From the NCBI GenBank assembly GCA_004555915.1, contig SFJM01000004.1:1-64000 (forward strand): a DNA stretch of 64,000 bases. The letters run 5' to 3'. The first letter of the stretch is position 1. Each line of letters opens with the position of its first letter. The translations under genes were made by a program, and so were the position numbers. This document shows positions 22,785 to 32,084 of the stretch, piece after piece. The notes beneath the pieces are model-generated. The model was not told the DNA's origin, made no database searches, and was given only the letters and a program-made list of their open reading frames with translations. Source of the DNA: Clostridiales bacterium (GTDB lineage: Bacteria > Bacillota > Clostridia > Oscillospirales > Butyricicoccaceae).

Positions 22785-24110
22785 ATGAACGATTATACAT
22801 TCCGGGAGGTAATGCAGTATGTCTCGGAAAATGACGTGAAATTTATCCGTCTGGCATTCTGTGATATTTTTGGTACCCAGAAAAACATTTCCATCATGCC
22901 GCGTGAGCTGTCCCGTGCCTTTGAGGAGGGCATTTCCTTTGATGCTTCCTCCATCCGCGGCTTTATGAACATCGACCAGTCCGATCTGCTGCTGTTCCCG
23001 GACCCGTCCACCCTGTCGATTCTGCCGTGGCGTCCGTCCCACGGACGGGTTGTCCGCTTTTTCTGCGACATCAAATATCCCGACGGCACCCCCTTCGAAG
23101 GCGACGGCAGACAGGTACTCCGTCGGGCACAGGATGACCTGAAAAAGCTGGGATATTCCGCAAAAATCGGAACAGAATGTGAATTCTATCTGCTAAAGCA
23201 GGATGAAGAAGGCGTGCCCACCAAAACGCCCCATGACAACGCCACCTATCTGGATATTGCGCCGCTGGACAAGGGCGAAAATGTCCGCCGTCAGATCTGC
23301 CTGACGCTGGAGGAAATGAATCTCCGCCCGGAGGCTTCCCATCATGAGACCGGCCCGGGCCAGAATGAAATTGATTTTGCCTATGATTCCGCCGTTGCCG
23401 CGGCAGATAACCTGATTACCTTCCGCAGTGTGGTCAAGACCATGGCCTCTGTCAATGGCCTGTATGCTTCCTTTCTGCCCAAGCTGTTCCGTGACCAGCC
23501 GGGCAATGGCCTGCATATCAACCTGTCCCTGTTCCAGCACGGTGAAAATCTGTTCCGTTCCGCTTCCGCGGATGAACACAGTCCGGTTGCGGAAAGCTTT
23601 ATCATGGGTATCCTGACCCGTTGCTATGAGATTTCCGCCTTCCTGAACCCGCTGGTCAATTCCTATGAACGGCTGGGCTCTGCCGCGGCTCCCCATTACA
23701 TCACATGGAGCCATCAGAACCGTTCCCAGCTGATTCGTATTCCGGCGGCACACGGCATCAACCAGCGCATGGAGCTTCGTTCCCCGGACCCGTGCACCAA
23801 CCCGTATCTTGCCTTTACCCTGCTGATCCGTGCGGGCATGGAGGGTATTGAGCGTGGCCTGCAGCTGTGCGACCCGTGCAACATGAACCTGTACGATGTG
23901 CCATCCTCCATGGTTCGTGAATACGATTCCCTGCCCGGTACCCTGATAGAGGCAATCCGTGCGGCAGAAAACAGTGACTTTGTCAAGCGTGCCCTTCCCC
24001 AGAAAATCATTGACGCATACCTTTCTGCCAAGACCAGTGAATGGAACCGTTATGCCGATGCTTCGGACAAGTCCTCTGTGATTGACTCCCTCTATTTTTA
24101 TTCGTACTGA
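22785..24110 (+). CDS. glnA: Glutamine synthetase type I
   Basis: The 441-residue GSI has the standard length and motifs: IRGFMNIDQSDL, GTECEFYLL, GPGQNEIDF, GNGLHINLS (catalytic loop region) and an NPYLAFT end motif. No adenylylation-type region (NLYDLP with Tyr) typical of GSI-beta is evident; NLYDVPSS is similar but Tyr-poor, so feedback or RNA-level control is more likely. AGGAGG precedes the ATG. It is the second glutamine synthetase in this island, downstream of GOGAT and upstream of the ANTAR regulator, the glnA-regulator order known in other clostridia. Confidence 0.96.
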   Translation: MNDYTFREVMQYVSENDVKFIRLAFCDIFGTQKNISIMPRELSRAFEEGISFDASSIRGFMNIDQSDLLLFPDPSTLSILPWRPSHGRVVRFFCDIKYPDGTPFEGDGRQVLRRAQDDLKKLGYSAKIGTECEFYLLKQDEEGVPTKTPHDNATYLDIAPLDKGENVRRQICLTLEEMNLRPEASHHETGPGQNEIDFAYDSAVAAADNLITFRSVVKTMASVNGLYASFLPKLFRDQPGNGLHINLSLFQHGENLFRSASADEHSPVAESFIMGILTRCYEISAFLNPLVNSYERLGSAAAPHYITWSHQNRSQLIRIPAAHGINQRMELRSPDPCTNPYLAFTLLIRAGMEGIERGLQLCDPCNMNLYDVPSSMVREYDSLPGTLIEAIRAAENSDFVKRALPQKIIDAYLSAKTSEWNRYADASDKSSVIDSLYFYSY

Positions 24111-24187
24111 CCGTATGGGGCAAGCCGGCTGGCAGCACACGCTGTTCTGTCAGCCACCACATACCAGTCCGAAAAGGAGGTGTCAAT

Positions 24188-24760
24188 ATGGAAAACATTT
24201 TACTGGTTACCACTTCCAGAAAAAGCGCGGATATGCTGCTGAGCCTGATTCAGGCCGGCGGCTGGCGGCCGGAACGGATTCTGGTTGCAGGTTCCTGTAA
24301 CGAAGCCCGTCGCCTGTTGATTGAAAACCATGTTGACCTGATCCTGATTAATACGCCTCTCTCGGATGAATTCGGCCACGATTTCGCCATTTATGCCTGC
24401 CAGAACACCCTTTCCGGTGTGATGATGCTGGTGAAATCCGAGCTGTCGGATTCGGTTTCCGAGCGTGTGGAGCAGGATGGCGTCTTTGTTGTGACAAAGC
24501 CAATCTCCCGCCCTATGTTTTATCAGTCCCTTCATCTGGTGAATTCCTCCCGCATGCGGGTATACACCCTGCAGAAGGAAAATCACCGGCTGCGCCGGCA
24601 GATGGAGGACATGCGTGTCATCAATCGCGCCAAATGTCTGCTGATTGCGGAAAAGCATATGAGCGAGGATCAGGCGCATTCCTATATCGAAAAACAGGCC
24701 ATGAATTATCGCCAGACCAAACGGGATATTGCGGAGGAAATTATCCGTTCCTTTACATAA
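24188..24760 (+). CDS. ANTAR-domain response regulator (transcription antiterminator)
   Basis: The 190-residue protein has an N-terminal receiver-like domain (1-120) and a C-terminal ANTAR RNA-binding domain (about 136-188: INRAKCLLIAEKHMSE, the AHSYIEKQAMNYR helix and RDIAEEII). A coiled linker (NHRLRRQMEDMR) joins them. The receiver keeps Asp at LILINTPLSDE only loosely: the phosphoacceptor position after LILI is Asn, so phosphorylation may not be the signal. ANTAR proteins bind hexaloop hairpins that overlap terminators. The two such hairpins in this island (17041-17086, 17297-17379) are its natural candidate targets. GGAGGTG precedes the ATG. Confidence 0.9.
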   Translation: MENILLVTTSRKSADMLLSLIQAGGWRPERILVAGSCNEARRLLIENHVDLILINTPLSDEFGHDFAIYACQNTLSGVMMLVKSELSDSVSERVEQDGVFVVTKPISRPMFYQSLHLVNSSRMRVYTLQKENHRLRRQMEDMRVINRAKCLLIAEKHMSEDQAHSYIEKQAMNYRQTKRDIAEEIIRSFT

Positions 24761-24907
24761 ATCCCCCTCTCTTGATTCACACATATGAAACGGACGCCGG
24801 ATACCGGATTCCGTTCCCCTGCAGCCGGTCGGGTCAGACAGCAGCTCCCGCTGCCGGAAGTCAATGCTTCCCGTGGTTCCCCCCGTAAAAGTTGTTGTTT
24901 TGCGCTC

Positions 24908-24936
24908 TTGCAATGACCGGCTAATCAGGGTATAAT
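24908..24936 (+). promoter_or_regulatory. Promoter of the dapF-pyrG-dapL operon
   Basis: TTGCAA (24908-24913), 17 bases, TATAAT (24931-24936). The leader of about 70 bases contains two small hairpins: CTGAA/TTCAG (about 24942-24956) and GATACAA/TTGTATC (24956-24962, 24975-24981). No known riboswitch was recognised in it. Confidence 0.82.
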
Positions 24937-25015
24937 TGTACCTGAATGTATTTCAGATACAAGAAATCGTACTATTGTATCAAAATTCACAATTTTAGTT
25001 GAGGATAAGACGCAA

Positions 25016-25858
25016 ATGAAGCTGAATTTCACTAAAATGCATGGCTGCGGCAATGACTATATCTATTTTAACTGCTTCGAGCAGGAAGTCATGGAGCCGG
25101 AGTCTCTTTCCATTCGTCTGTCTGACCGCCATTTCGGTATCGGCGGCGACGGAATTGTCCTGATCTGCCCCTCTGAGGTTGCAGACGCAAAAATGCGCAT
25201 GTTCAATGCGGACGGCAGTGAAGGAAAAATGTGCGGCAACGCAACCCGCTGTATTGGCAAATATATGTACGACCACGGCATGATTGACAGGCCGGAGATG
25301 ACGCTGGAAACGCTCAGCGGCATCAAGCTGCTCAAAATGCAGACGGAAAACGGCCAGGTCAGCAGTGTCCGTGTGGACATGGGCAAGGCCATCCTGAAGC
25401 CGTCGGAAATCCCGACCAGATATACCGGTGAAACGGCAGTTGCCGTTCCGCTGGAGGTGGACGGCGTGGCCTATGCTGTCACCTGCGTTTCCATGGGCAA
25501 CCCCCACTGTGTTGTCTTTGTGGAGGAGGATGTCAGCACACTGGATTTGCCGAAAATCGGCCCGTCCTTTGAGAACCACACCATGTTCCCCGAACGCATC
25601 AACACGGAATTTATCCGCGTGATTGACGACCACACCCTGCAGATGCGCGTCTGGGAACGCGGCAGCGGTGAAACCTGGGCATGCGGCACCGGCGCATGTG
25701 CGGCTGCGGTTGCAGCTGTGCTCAACGGCTTCTGCCCCAAGGGTGAGGACATCACCATCCACCTGCGTGGCGGTGACCTGACCATCTGTTATACCGATGA
25801 GGCCGTGTTCCTCAGCGGTTCCGCAACAACGGTATTTGAAGGGAGCGTGGAAGCATGA
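25016..25858 (+). CDS. dapF: Diaminopimelate epimerase
   Basis: The 280-residue enzyme interconverts LL- and meso-diaminopimelate. Both catalytic cysteines are visible: Cys73 in MCGNATRC and Cys223 in WACGTGAC. The N-terminal motif MHGCGNDY is intact. It provides meso-DAP for lysine and for peptidoglycan cross-links. Its stop overlaps the pyrG start by 4 bases (ATGA). dapL, which makes its substrate, is two genes downstream. Confidence 0.97.
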   Translation: MKLNFTKMHGCGNDYIYFNCFEQEVMEPESLSIRLSDRHFGIGGDGIVLICPSEVADAKMRMFNADGSEGKMCGNATRCIGKYMYDHGMIDRPEMTLETLSGIKLLKMQTENGQVSSVRVDMGKAILKPSEIPTRYTGETAVAVPLEVDGVAYAVTCVSMGNPHCVVFVEEDVSTLDLPKIGPSFENHTMFPERINTEFIRVIDDHTLQMRVWERGSGETWACGTGACAAAVAAVLNGFCPKGEDITIHLRGGDLTICYTDEAVFLSGSATTVFEGSVEA

Positions 25859-27477
25859 CCAAGTATATTTTTGTGACCGGCGGTGTGGTTTCCGGTCTGG
25901 GCAAGGGCATTACCGCAGCATCCCTTGGCCGCCTGCTCAAGGCACGCGGTCTGAAAATTGCGGCACAGAAGCTGGACCCGTATATCAATGTTGACCCGGG
26001 TACCATGAGCCCGTTCCAGCACGGTGAGGTATATGTCACCGATGACGGTGCGGAAACCGACCTGGATCTGGGACATTACGAGCGCTTTATTGACGAGGAT
26101 CTGAACAAGTTCTCCAACCTGACCACCGGCAAGGTGTACTGGAATGTTCTGAACAAGGAACGCAAGGGCGATTATCTGGGCGAAACCGTGCAGGTCATCC
26201 CTCATATTACCGATGAAATCAAGTCGTTCATCTATTCCGTTGGCAAGAAGACCAATGCGGACGTTGTCATCACGGAAATCGGCGGCACCACCGGCGATAT
26301 CGAATCCCAGCCGTTCCTGGAGGCAATCCGGCAGGTTTCCACTGAAGTCGGCCGCCGCAACTGCCTGTTTATCCATGTCACGCTGGTACCGTTTATCTCC
26401 GGTTCGGACGAGCCGAAATCCAAGCCTACCCAGCATTCCGTCAAGGAGCTGCGCGGTCTGGGCATCCAGCCGGACATGATTGTCTGCCGTGTGGACCAGC
26501 CGCTGACCGATGACATCCGCCACAAGATTTCCATGTTCTGCAATGTACAGCCCGACTGTGTCATTGAAAACCGCACGGTACCGGTATTGTACCAGGCACC
26601 GCTGATGCTGGAGCAGAGCCATTTCTGTGACATTGTCTGCCGTGAGCTGGCGCTGGCCTGCCGCAAGAGCGACATGAGCGAATGGTATGAAATGATTGAC
26701 CGCATTGACAACCGCAAGGGCACGGTAAAAATCGCTCTGGTGGGCAAGTATGTCCGCCTGCATGATGCGTACCTGTCGGTTGCGGAAGCCCTGCAGCATG
26801 CGGGCTTCGAAAACGGTGTGAAGGTGGACATCGACTGGGTGGATTCCGAGGAAATCAATGATTCCACCGTGGACAAGCTGCTCTCGGGCAGTGACGGTGT
26901 CATTCTGCCGGGCGGCTTCGGCCATCGCGGCATTGAGGGCATGGTTTGCGCCGCAAACTTCTGCCGTGTACGCAATATCCCCTACTTCGGTATCTGTCTG
27001 GGCATGCAGATTGCGGTGATCTCCTATGCACGCAATGTGCTGCATTACACGGATGCCAACTCCGGTGAATTTGCGCCGGAAAGCCAGCATTGTGTCATTG
27101 ACCTGATGGAAAGCCAGCACGGTGTTTCCAAGAAGGGTGGTACGATGCGTCTGGGCGCATATCCCTGCCAGATTCGTCCGGGTACAAAGATGGCAGAGGC
27201 CTATCAGCAGGAGCTGATTTCTGAACGCCATCGCCATCGCTATGAATTCAACAATCAGTTCCGTGAGGAAATTGAACAGGCCGGCATGACGATTTCCGGT
27301 ACCTCCCCGTCCGGCGAGCTTGTCGAAACCGTGGAGATTCCGGCACATCCGTTCTATGTAGGTGTTCAGTTCCATCCGGAATTCAAATCACGTCCGAACC
27401 GCGCACATCCGCTGTTCAAGGCGTTTATTGCAGCATCAAAGAAAAGGAGTCAAGAAACCCATGAAAATGAATCATAA
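25855..27477 (+). CDS. pyrG: CTP synthase
   Basis: The 540-residue enzyme aminates UTP to CTP using glutamine. The synthetase domain starts TKYIFVTGGVVSGLGKG (P-loop) and the C-terminal class I glutamine amidotransferase domain carries GICLGMQ with the nucleophile Cys near residue 381 and a VQFHPEF His/Glu pair. It sits between two lysine-pathway genes in one operon: it overlaps dapF by 4 bases and dapL by 17. Confidence 0.98.
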   Translation: MTKYIFVTGGVVSGLGKGITAASLGRLLKARGLKIAAQKLDPYINVDPGTMSPFQHGEVYVTDDGAETDLDLGHYERFIDEDLNKFSNLTTGKVYWNVLNKERKGDYLGETVQVIPHITDEIKSFIYSVGKKTNADVVITEIGGTTGDIESQPFLEAIRQVSTEVGRRNCLFIHVTLVPFISGSDEPKSKPTQHSVKELRGLGIQPDMIVCRVDQPLTDDIRHKISMFCNVQPDCVIENRTVPVLYQAPLMLEQSHFCDIVCRELALACRKSDMSEWYEMIDRIDNRKGTVKIALVGKYVRLHDAYLSVAEALQHAGFENGVKVDIDWVDSEEINDSTVDKLLSGSDGVILPGGFGHRGIEGMVCAANFCRVRNIPYFGICLGMQIAVISYARNVLHYTDANSGEFAPESQHCVIDLMESQHGVSKKGGTMRLGAYPCQIRPGTKMAEAYQQELISERHRHRYEFNNQFREEIEQAGMTISGTSPSGELVETVEIPAHPFYVGVQFHPEFKSRPNRAHPLFKAFIAASKKRSQETHENES

Positions 27478-28639
27478 TTTCTCGAACATCGCGCAGAGCT
27501 ATCTGTTCTCCACGATTGCAAAGAAGGTTGCAGATTACACTGCGGCTAACCCGGATAAGAATGTCATCCGTCTTGGCATCGGTGACGTTACGCTGCCGCT
27601 GCCGCAGGTTGCCATCGACGCCATGCACGCGGCTGTTGACGAGCAGAGCAAGCAGGGCACCTTCCGCGGTTATGGTCCGGAGCAGGGCTATGATTTCCTG
27701 AAGGAGTCCATTCAGGCTTACTATGGCATGCGGGATACCCAGCTGGAGCTGGATGAAATCTTTGTATCCGACGGTGCAAAGTCCGATGTTGGCAACATCC
27801 TCGACCTGTTCGACAAGGACAATGTTGTGCTGGTTCCGGACCCGGTTTACCCGGTATATGTGGATACCAACGTTATGGCAGGCCGCAAGATCATCTATAT
27901 GAACGCAAATGAATCCAACGGCTTCCTGCCGCTGCCGGATCCGTCTGTCAAGGCTGACATCATTTACCTGTGCTCCCCGAACAATCCGACCGGTGCTGCT
28001 TATGACCGTGCCGGCCTGAAGGCATGGGTTGACTACGCGCTGGCTAATGATGCGGTCATCCTGTATGATGCTGCCTATGAGTGCTTCGTATCCGAAGACC
28101 TGCCGCGTTCCATCTATGAAATCGAAGGTGCAAAGGATTGTGCCATTGAGTTCTGCTCCTTCTCCAAGACTGCCGGCTTCACCGGTACCCGCTGCGGCTA
28201 CACCATCGTTCCGGTACAGCTGGAGCGTGAGGGCATGAACCTGAACAAGATGTGGCTGCGCCGCCAGACCACCAAGTTCAACGGTGTTGCGTATATTGTA
28301 CAGCGCGGTGCCGCTGCCATCTTCTCCGAGGAAGGCGTAAAGCAGGTACAGGAGAATCTGGATTACTACCGTGAAAATGCTCGCATTCTGGCAGAAGCCA
28401 TGGATGAGCTGGGCATCTGGTATACCGGCGGCAAGAACTCCCCGTACATCTGGCTGAAGTGCCCGAACGGCATGGAATCCTGGGAATTCTTTGACTATCT
28501 GCTGGAAAATGCCAATGTGGTTGGTACCCCGGGCGCCGGTTTTGGTGAAAACGGAAAAAACTTTTTCCGTCTGACTGCCTTTGGCAACCGCGAAAATACC
28601 ATTGAAGCTGTCAACCGCATCAAAAAGCTGCTTTCCTGA
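27461..28639 (+). CDS. dapL: LL-diaminopimelate aminotransferase
   Basis: The 392-residue class I/II PLP aminotransferase converts tetrahydrodipicolinate directly to LL-DAP, bypassing the succinylase or acetylase routes. Motifs: RLGIGDVTLPLP, the CSPNNPTG stretch, and the PLP lysine near residue 234 in CSFSKTAGFTGTRCG. The ATG at 27461 is preferred: AAGGAG is 11 bases upstream and MNHNFSNIAQSYLF matches known DapL starts. The 17-base overlap with pyrG implies coupled translation. Confidence 0.95.
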   Translation: MKMNHNFSNIAQSYLFSTIAKKVADYTAANPDKNVIRLGIGDVTLPLPQVAIDAMHAAVDEQSKQGTFRGYGPEQGYDFLKESIQAYYGMRDTQLELDEIFVSDGAKSDVGNILDLFDKDNVVLVPDPVYPVYVDTNVMAGRKIIYMNANESNGFLPLPDPSVKADIIYLCSPNNPTGAAYDRAGLKAWVDYALANDAVILYDAAYECFVSEDLPRSIYEIEGAKDCAIEFCSFSKTAGFTGTRCGYTIVPVQLEREGMNLNKMWLRRQTTKFNGVAYIVQRGAAAIFSEEGVKQVQENLDYYRENARILAEAMDELGIWYTGGKNSPYIWLKCPNGMESWEFFDYLLENANVVGTPGAGFGENGKNFFRLTAFGNRENTIEAVNRIKKLLS

Positions 28640-28702
28640 ACTTTTTTGGAACATAAACAGTAAGTATTATTGGATTTTACAATAATTATACATTTTCACA
28701 AT

Positions 28703-28740
28703 GGGGCGCTGCCGTTTGTTGCAGCGTCCCTTGACTTTTG
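28703..28740 (+). terminator. Terminator of the dapF-pyrG-dapL operon
   Basis: GGGGCGCTGC (28703-28712) pairs with GCAGCGTCCC (28721-28730), then TTGACTTTTG. The tail is also the -35 of the next promoter. Confidence 0.65.
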
Positions 28741-28759
28741 TGCGGCAAAACGATATAAT
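28731..28759 (+). promoter_or_regulatory. Promoter of the LTA-synthase-like gene
   Basis: TTGACT (28731-28736), 17 bases, TATAAT (28754-28759). It begins directly at the foot of the preceding terminator stem. Confidence 0.87.
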
Positions 28760-28794
28760 ATGCGTGTTTTAAGTCCAATGGAGGCGCTTTTCGA

Positions 28795-30645
28795 ATGAAA
28801 AAAAAGTCAAATCTGTGTAAGAAGTACCTTGCGTCCCATCTTCCGGAATTCTTCTTTTATCTGTCGCCGCTGGCAACATTTATCATGGTTGAAATCCTGG
28901 AATACGGCGGAACGGACAGTGAATGCCTGAACCCGGCAAGCCTGTCCTTCTGGGCAAATATCCTGTTCTATTATGGTATGTTCATGCTGTTCCGCGCCAT
29001 TACCGGACGCCCCCGTTTTACTATCATTTTCCTAAATTTCGTTTTCCTCGTCTTTGGCATCTGTAACCATTATTCCATTGCTATCCGCAATTCGCCGATT
29101 GTCCCATGGGATCTTTATGCAATCGGTACCGCGGCGGAAGCCCTTAGCGGCTTTACCTGGACCCTTCCGGCAGAAATCATTGCCTGCACGGCTGGCTGTG
29201 TTATCTGGTGGTTTCTTACCATCCGTTTCATGAAATTCCCAAAGCAGAAAATCCGGACCCGTGCCAAAAGCTTTGCGCTTTCCGCAACCATGATTGCCGG
29301 CTTTGTACTGTTCGGTACCATTGGCAGCGGAAACTTCTATATCAGTGCATGGCGGCAGGTAACTGCCAACCGTAAAAACGGTATGGCTCTGAATTTCACC
29401 ATCAACATGGATGCGCTGTTTGTGGAAGAACCGACAGATTATTCCAAGGAAACTGCATCCACCATCCTTTCCTCTGTTCCGCCAGAGGAAACCGCTGAAG
29501 AAAGCACGGTTCAGCCGAATATCATTGCGATCATGGATGAAACCTTTGCTGACCTGTCGATTCTCGGTGATCTGGGACTGGAAAATACCAACGATGTCAT
29601 GCCGTTTGTCCATTCCCTCAGCGGGCAGGAAAATACCATTACCGGCCAGTTGGTTGTCCCGTCCTTTGGCGGCGGCACCTGCAATTCCGAATATGAATTC
29701 CTGACCAGTAATTCCTATGCCTTTTTCAAGGGTGGCAGCTATCCGATGCTGCAGTACATCCATGGCGACACAGAATCCATGGCTTCTGTCCTGTCAGAAC
29801 AGGGCTATCGCACGGTTGGCCTGCATCCGTATTACGGCTCCGGCTGGAACCGCAAAAATGCCTATCCGATGCTTGGGTTTGATACCTTTTTGGATATTGA
29901 GTGCTTTGACGATGAAACCACGGAATATCTCCGCCGGTATGTCAGTGACCAATCCTCCTTTGACAAGGTCATTGAAACCTATGAAGCAAACAATGCGGAA
30001 TCGGATGCCCCGCTGTTTATGTTCAATGTAACCATGCAGAACCACTGCGGCTATGATACTACCTATGACAACTTCCCGGAAAACGTGGAATTTGAGTTTG
30101 ATTCCATCTATCCGTACACCAAGCAGTATCTGTCCCTGATTCAGGAGTCTGACCGTGCCATTGAGTATCTGGTCAACTACTTCCGTGAGCAGGAGGAGCC
30201 GACCATCATTGTTCTGTTTGGCGACCACATGCCGTACATCGAAAATTCCTTCTATAATCACCTGACCAACGGTTCCCTGCGCACGGTAGCGGAAACCGAA
30301 ATGGATAAGCACACCGTACCGTTCTTCATCTGGGCAAACTATGATATCAGTGAAGAGGATTACGAAAATATTGGCCGTATCAGCGCCAATTACCTCGGCC
30401 CTCTGACGATGAAGGTTGCCGGTGCACAGCTCAGCGATTATCAGGAATATGTATACAGCCTGAAGGAGCAGTATCCGGTTATCTCCTCCTCCGGCTGCAT
30501 GAACAGCGATGGAGCTTATGTCCCGCTGGATATGGCAGCTTCTGACCTGCATGACTACAAGATTGTACAGTATCGAAACGTATTTGACAATGATACGGAA
30601 ACACCTTCCTCCGGCAGCGGCTCCGCAGTCGGAAGCGGCGGTTAA
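28795..30645 (+). CDS. LTA synthase-family membrane sulfatase-fold enzyme
   Basis: The 616-residue protein has about five N-terminal membrane segments (residues 15-190) and an extracellular alkaline-phosphatase-superfamily domain. Metal-site motifs visible: IMDETFADLS (about 245-254), PSFGGGTCNSEYEFLTS containing the likely nucleophile Thr, and FGDHMPY. These match lipoteichoic acid synthase and phosphoglycerol transferase I relatives, which move glycerol phosphate from phosphatidylglycerol to a glycan or lipid. The exact acceptor is not predictable. The C-terminus ends in a Gly/Ser tail (SSGSGSAVGSGG). It is a single-gene unit between promoter and terminator. Confidence 0.85.
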   Translation: MKKKSNLCKKYLASHLPEFFFYLSPLATFIMVEILEYGGTDSECLNPASLSFWANILFYYGMFMLFRAITGRPRFTIIFLNFVFLVFGICNHYSIAIRNSPIVPWDLYAIGTAAEALSGFTWTLPAEIIACTAGCVIWWFLTIRFMKFPKQKIRTRAKSFALSATMIAGFVLFGTIGSGNFYISAWRQVTANRKNGMALNFTINMDALFVEEPTDYSKETASTILSSVPPEETAEESTVQPNIIAIMDETFADLSILGDLGLENTNDVMPFVHSLSGQENTITGQLVVPSFGGGTCNSEYEFLTSNSYAFFKGGSYPMLQYIHGDTESMASVLSEQGYRTVGLHPYYGSGWNRKNAYPMLGFDTFLDIECFDDETTEYLRRYVSDQSSFDKVIETYEANNAESDAPLFMFNVTMQNHCGYDTTYDNFPENVEFEFDSIYPYTKQYLSLIQESDRAIEYLVNYFREQEEPTIIVLFGDHMPYIENSFYNHLTNGSLRTVAETEMDKHTVPFFIWANYDISEEDYENIGRISANYLGPLTMKVAGAQLSDYQEYVYSLKEQYPVISSSGCMNSDGAYVPLDMAASDLHDYKIVQYRNVFDNDTETPSSGSGSAVGSGG

Positions 30646-30651
30646 CTGATG

Positions 30652-30682
30652 AAAAAAAGGATGGCATAAGCCATCCTTTTTT
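30652..30682 (+). terminator. Terminator of the LTA-synthase-like gene
   Basis: GGATGGC (30659-30665) pairs with GCCATCC (30670-30676), flanked by A7 and T6. Confidence 0.92.
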
Positions 30683-30765
30683 GTATTTCTGCATAGGGAA
30701 TCCGCGTCGGAATATATCAAAAAATTTGCAAACTTTCAAATAATTGCTGAATTTTTCCACTGCTC

Positions 30766-30794
30766 TTGCCGTCCGTCCGACCAACTGATATACT
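30766..30794 (+). promoter_or_regulatory. Promoter of the Gfo/Idh/MocA oxidoreductase gene
   Basis: TTGCCG (30766-30771), 17 bases, TATACT (30789-30794), 31 bases before the ATG. Confidence 0.75.
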
Positions 30795-30825
30795 ATTGGT
30801 AACAAGGAAAAGGAGGTTTTTACCT

Positions 30826-31998
30826 ATGCAAACGCTTCGTATTGGTGTTGTCGGCCTTGGCGATATCAGCCATGTGTACCTGACAAACCTGCAGAAATAC
30901 AGTGACTATGTGACCATTACCGCCTGTGCCTCCCGTTCTCTGGAGAAGGCCCAGCGCAAGGCAGAGCAGTATGGTATTCCCCATGCCTATGCCAGTGCGG
31001 AACAGCTGATCCGTGAGGCAGATGTTGACCTGATTCTCAACCTGACCACGCCGGATATGCATTATCCGCTGAACAAGCTGGCTCTGGAATGCGGCAAACA
31101 TGTATATACCGAAAAGCCGCTGGCCTTTACCTATGCACAGGGCAAGGAGCTGCTGGAGCTGGCAGCTTCCAAACAGCTGCGCATTGGCTGTGCACCGGAT
31201 ACCTTCCTTGGTGCACGTCTGCAGACCTGCCGGGATATTCTGGATGCCGGTACCATCGGTGAGGTCATCGGCGCATCTGCCTTTGTCATTTACCACGGCG
31301 GCGAAACCTTCCATCCGAATCCTGCATTCTTCTATCACGAGGGTGCCGGCCCGCTGATGGATATTGGCCCTTATTACATGACTGCCCTGCTTTCCCTGCT
31401 GGGACCGGTACAGTCCTGCTGTGCCATGTCCAAGCGTACCTTTGACCAGCGTCCGATTACCTCCGAACCCCTTCGCGGTGAAATGATTGATGTGGAGGTG
31501 GATACCTACACCACCGGCCTGATGCAGTTTGCTTCCGGTGCCATCGGTACGGCTATCTTCTCCTTTGATGTATGGGATTCCAACCTGCCGCGCATTGAAA
31601 TCTATGGCACCAAGGGCACGCTGTGCCTGCCGGATATTGACCCGCTGGATGGCCCGAATATTTTCGGCGGCGATATCCTGCTGCGGACAGAGGAAAATTA
31701 CCGCTGGTATCAGCAGCCCCGTGACTGGTTCGATGTGAAAAAGGACTGGATTCATGTGCCGGTAACCCGCCCGTTTGCCTCCACCAGCCATGCGGAAAAC
31801 AGCCGTGGTATCGGTCTGGTAGACATCGCACTGGCGATTGCAGAAGGCCGTCCGGAACGTGCCAGCGGCGCTATGGCATTGCATTCCCTGGAGGTCATGG
31901 AAAAAATGCTGTCCGGTGCCAAGACGCAGCAGTTCGGTGTCATGGAAACTACCTTTGACCGTCCCGCACCGCTGCCGGCAGATTTCCCGGTACGATAA
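30826..31998 (+). CDS. Gfo/Idh/MocA family oxidoreductase
   Basis: The 390-residue protein has an N-terminal Rossmann domain (RIGVVGLGDISHVY, residues 5-18), the conserved EKPLA motif near 96, and a C-terminal Gfo/Idh/MocA domain with GPLMDIGPYYM. Such enzymes oxidise or reduce sugars and inositols with NAD(P). The substrate is unknown. The ATG at 30826 has AAAAGGAGG upstream; the preceding in-frame ATG lies upstream of the predicted promoter -10 and is rejected. It is a single gene, and no sugar transporter is nearby. Confidence 0.88.
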   Translation: MQTLRIGVVGLGDISHVYLTNLQKYSDYVTITACASRSLEKAQRKAEQYGIPHAYASAEQLIREADVDLILNLTTPDMHYPLNKLALECGKHVYTEKPLAFTYAQGKELLELAASKQLRIGCAPDTFLGARLQTCRDILDAGTIGEVIGASAFVIYHGGETFHPNPAFFYHEGAGPLMDIGPYYMTALLSLLGPVQSCCAMSKRTFDQRPITSEPLRGEMIDVEVDTYTTGLMQFASGAIGTAIFSFDVWDSNLPRIEIYGTKGTLCLPDIDPLDGPNIFGGDILLRTEENYRWYQQPRDWFDVKKDWIHVPVTRPFASTSHAENSRGIGLVDIALAIAEGRPERASGAMALHSLEVMEKMLSGAKTQQFGVMETTFDRPAPLPADFPVR

Positions 31999-32022
31999 GT
32001 ACAACTGAAAATGTAAACAGAA

Positions 32023-32070
32023 AAATGACGACCGTTCCACAGCCTGTGCTGCCCGGAGCGATCGTCATTT
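32023..32070. terminator. Bidirectional terminator between the oxidoreductase and udp
   Basis: AAATGACGA (32023-32031) pairs with TCGTCATTT (32062-32070) with further pairing inside (CG and TCC/GGA). It separates the convergent genes. Confidence 0.75.
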
Positions 32071-32084
32071 GATTTGTATTGCAA

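Noticed and set aside
24940..25015. Lysine riboswitch before dapF
   Set aside because: The leader is only about 70 bases, far shorter than a lysine riboswitch, and shows just two small hairpins.
28640..28702. Small gene between dapL and its terminator
   Set aside because: No open frame with a ribosome binding site; the stretch is AT-rich spacer.
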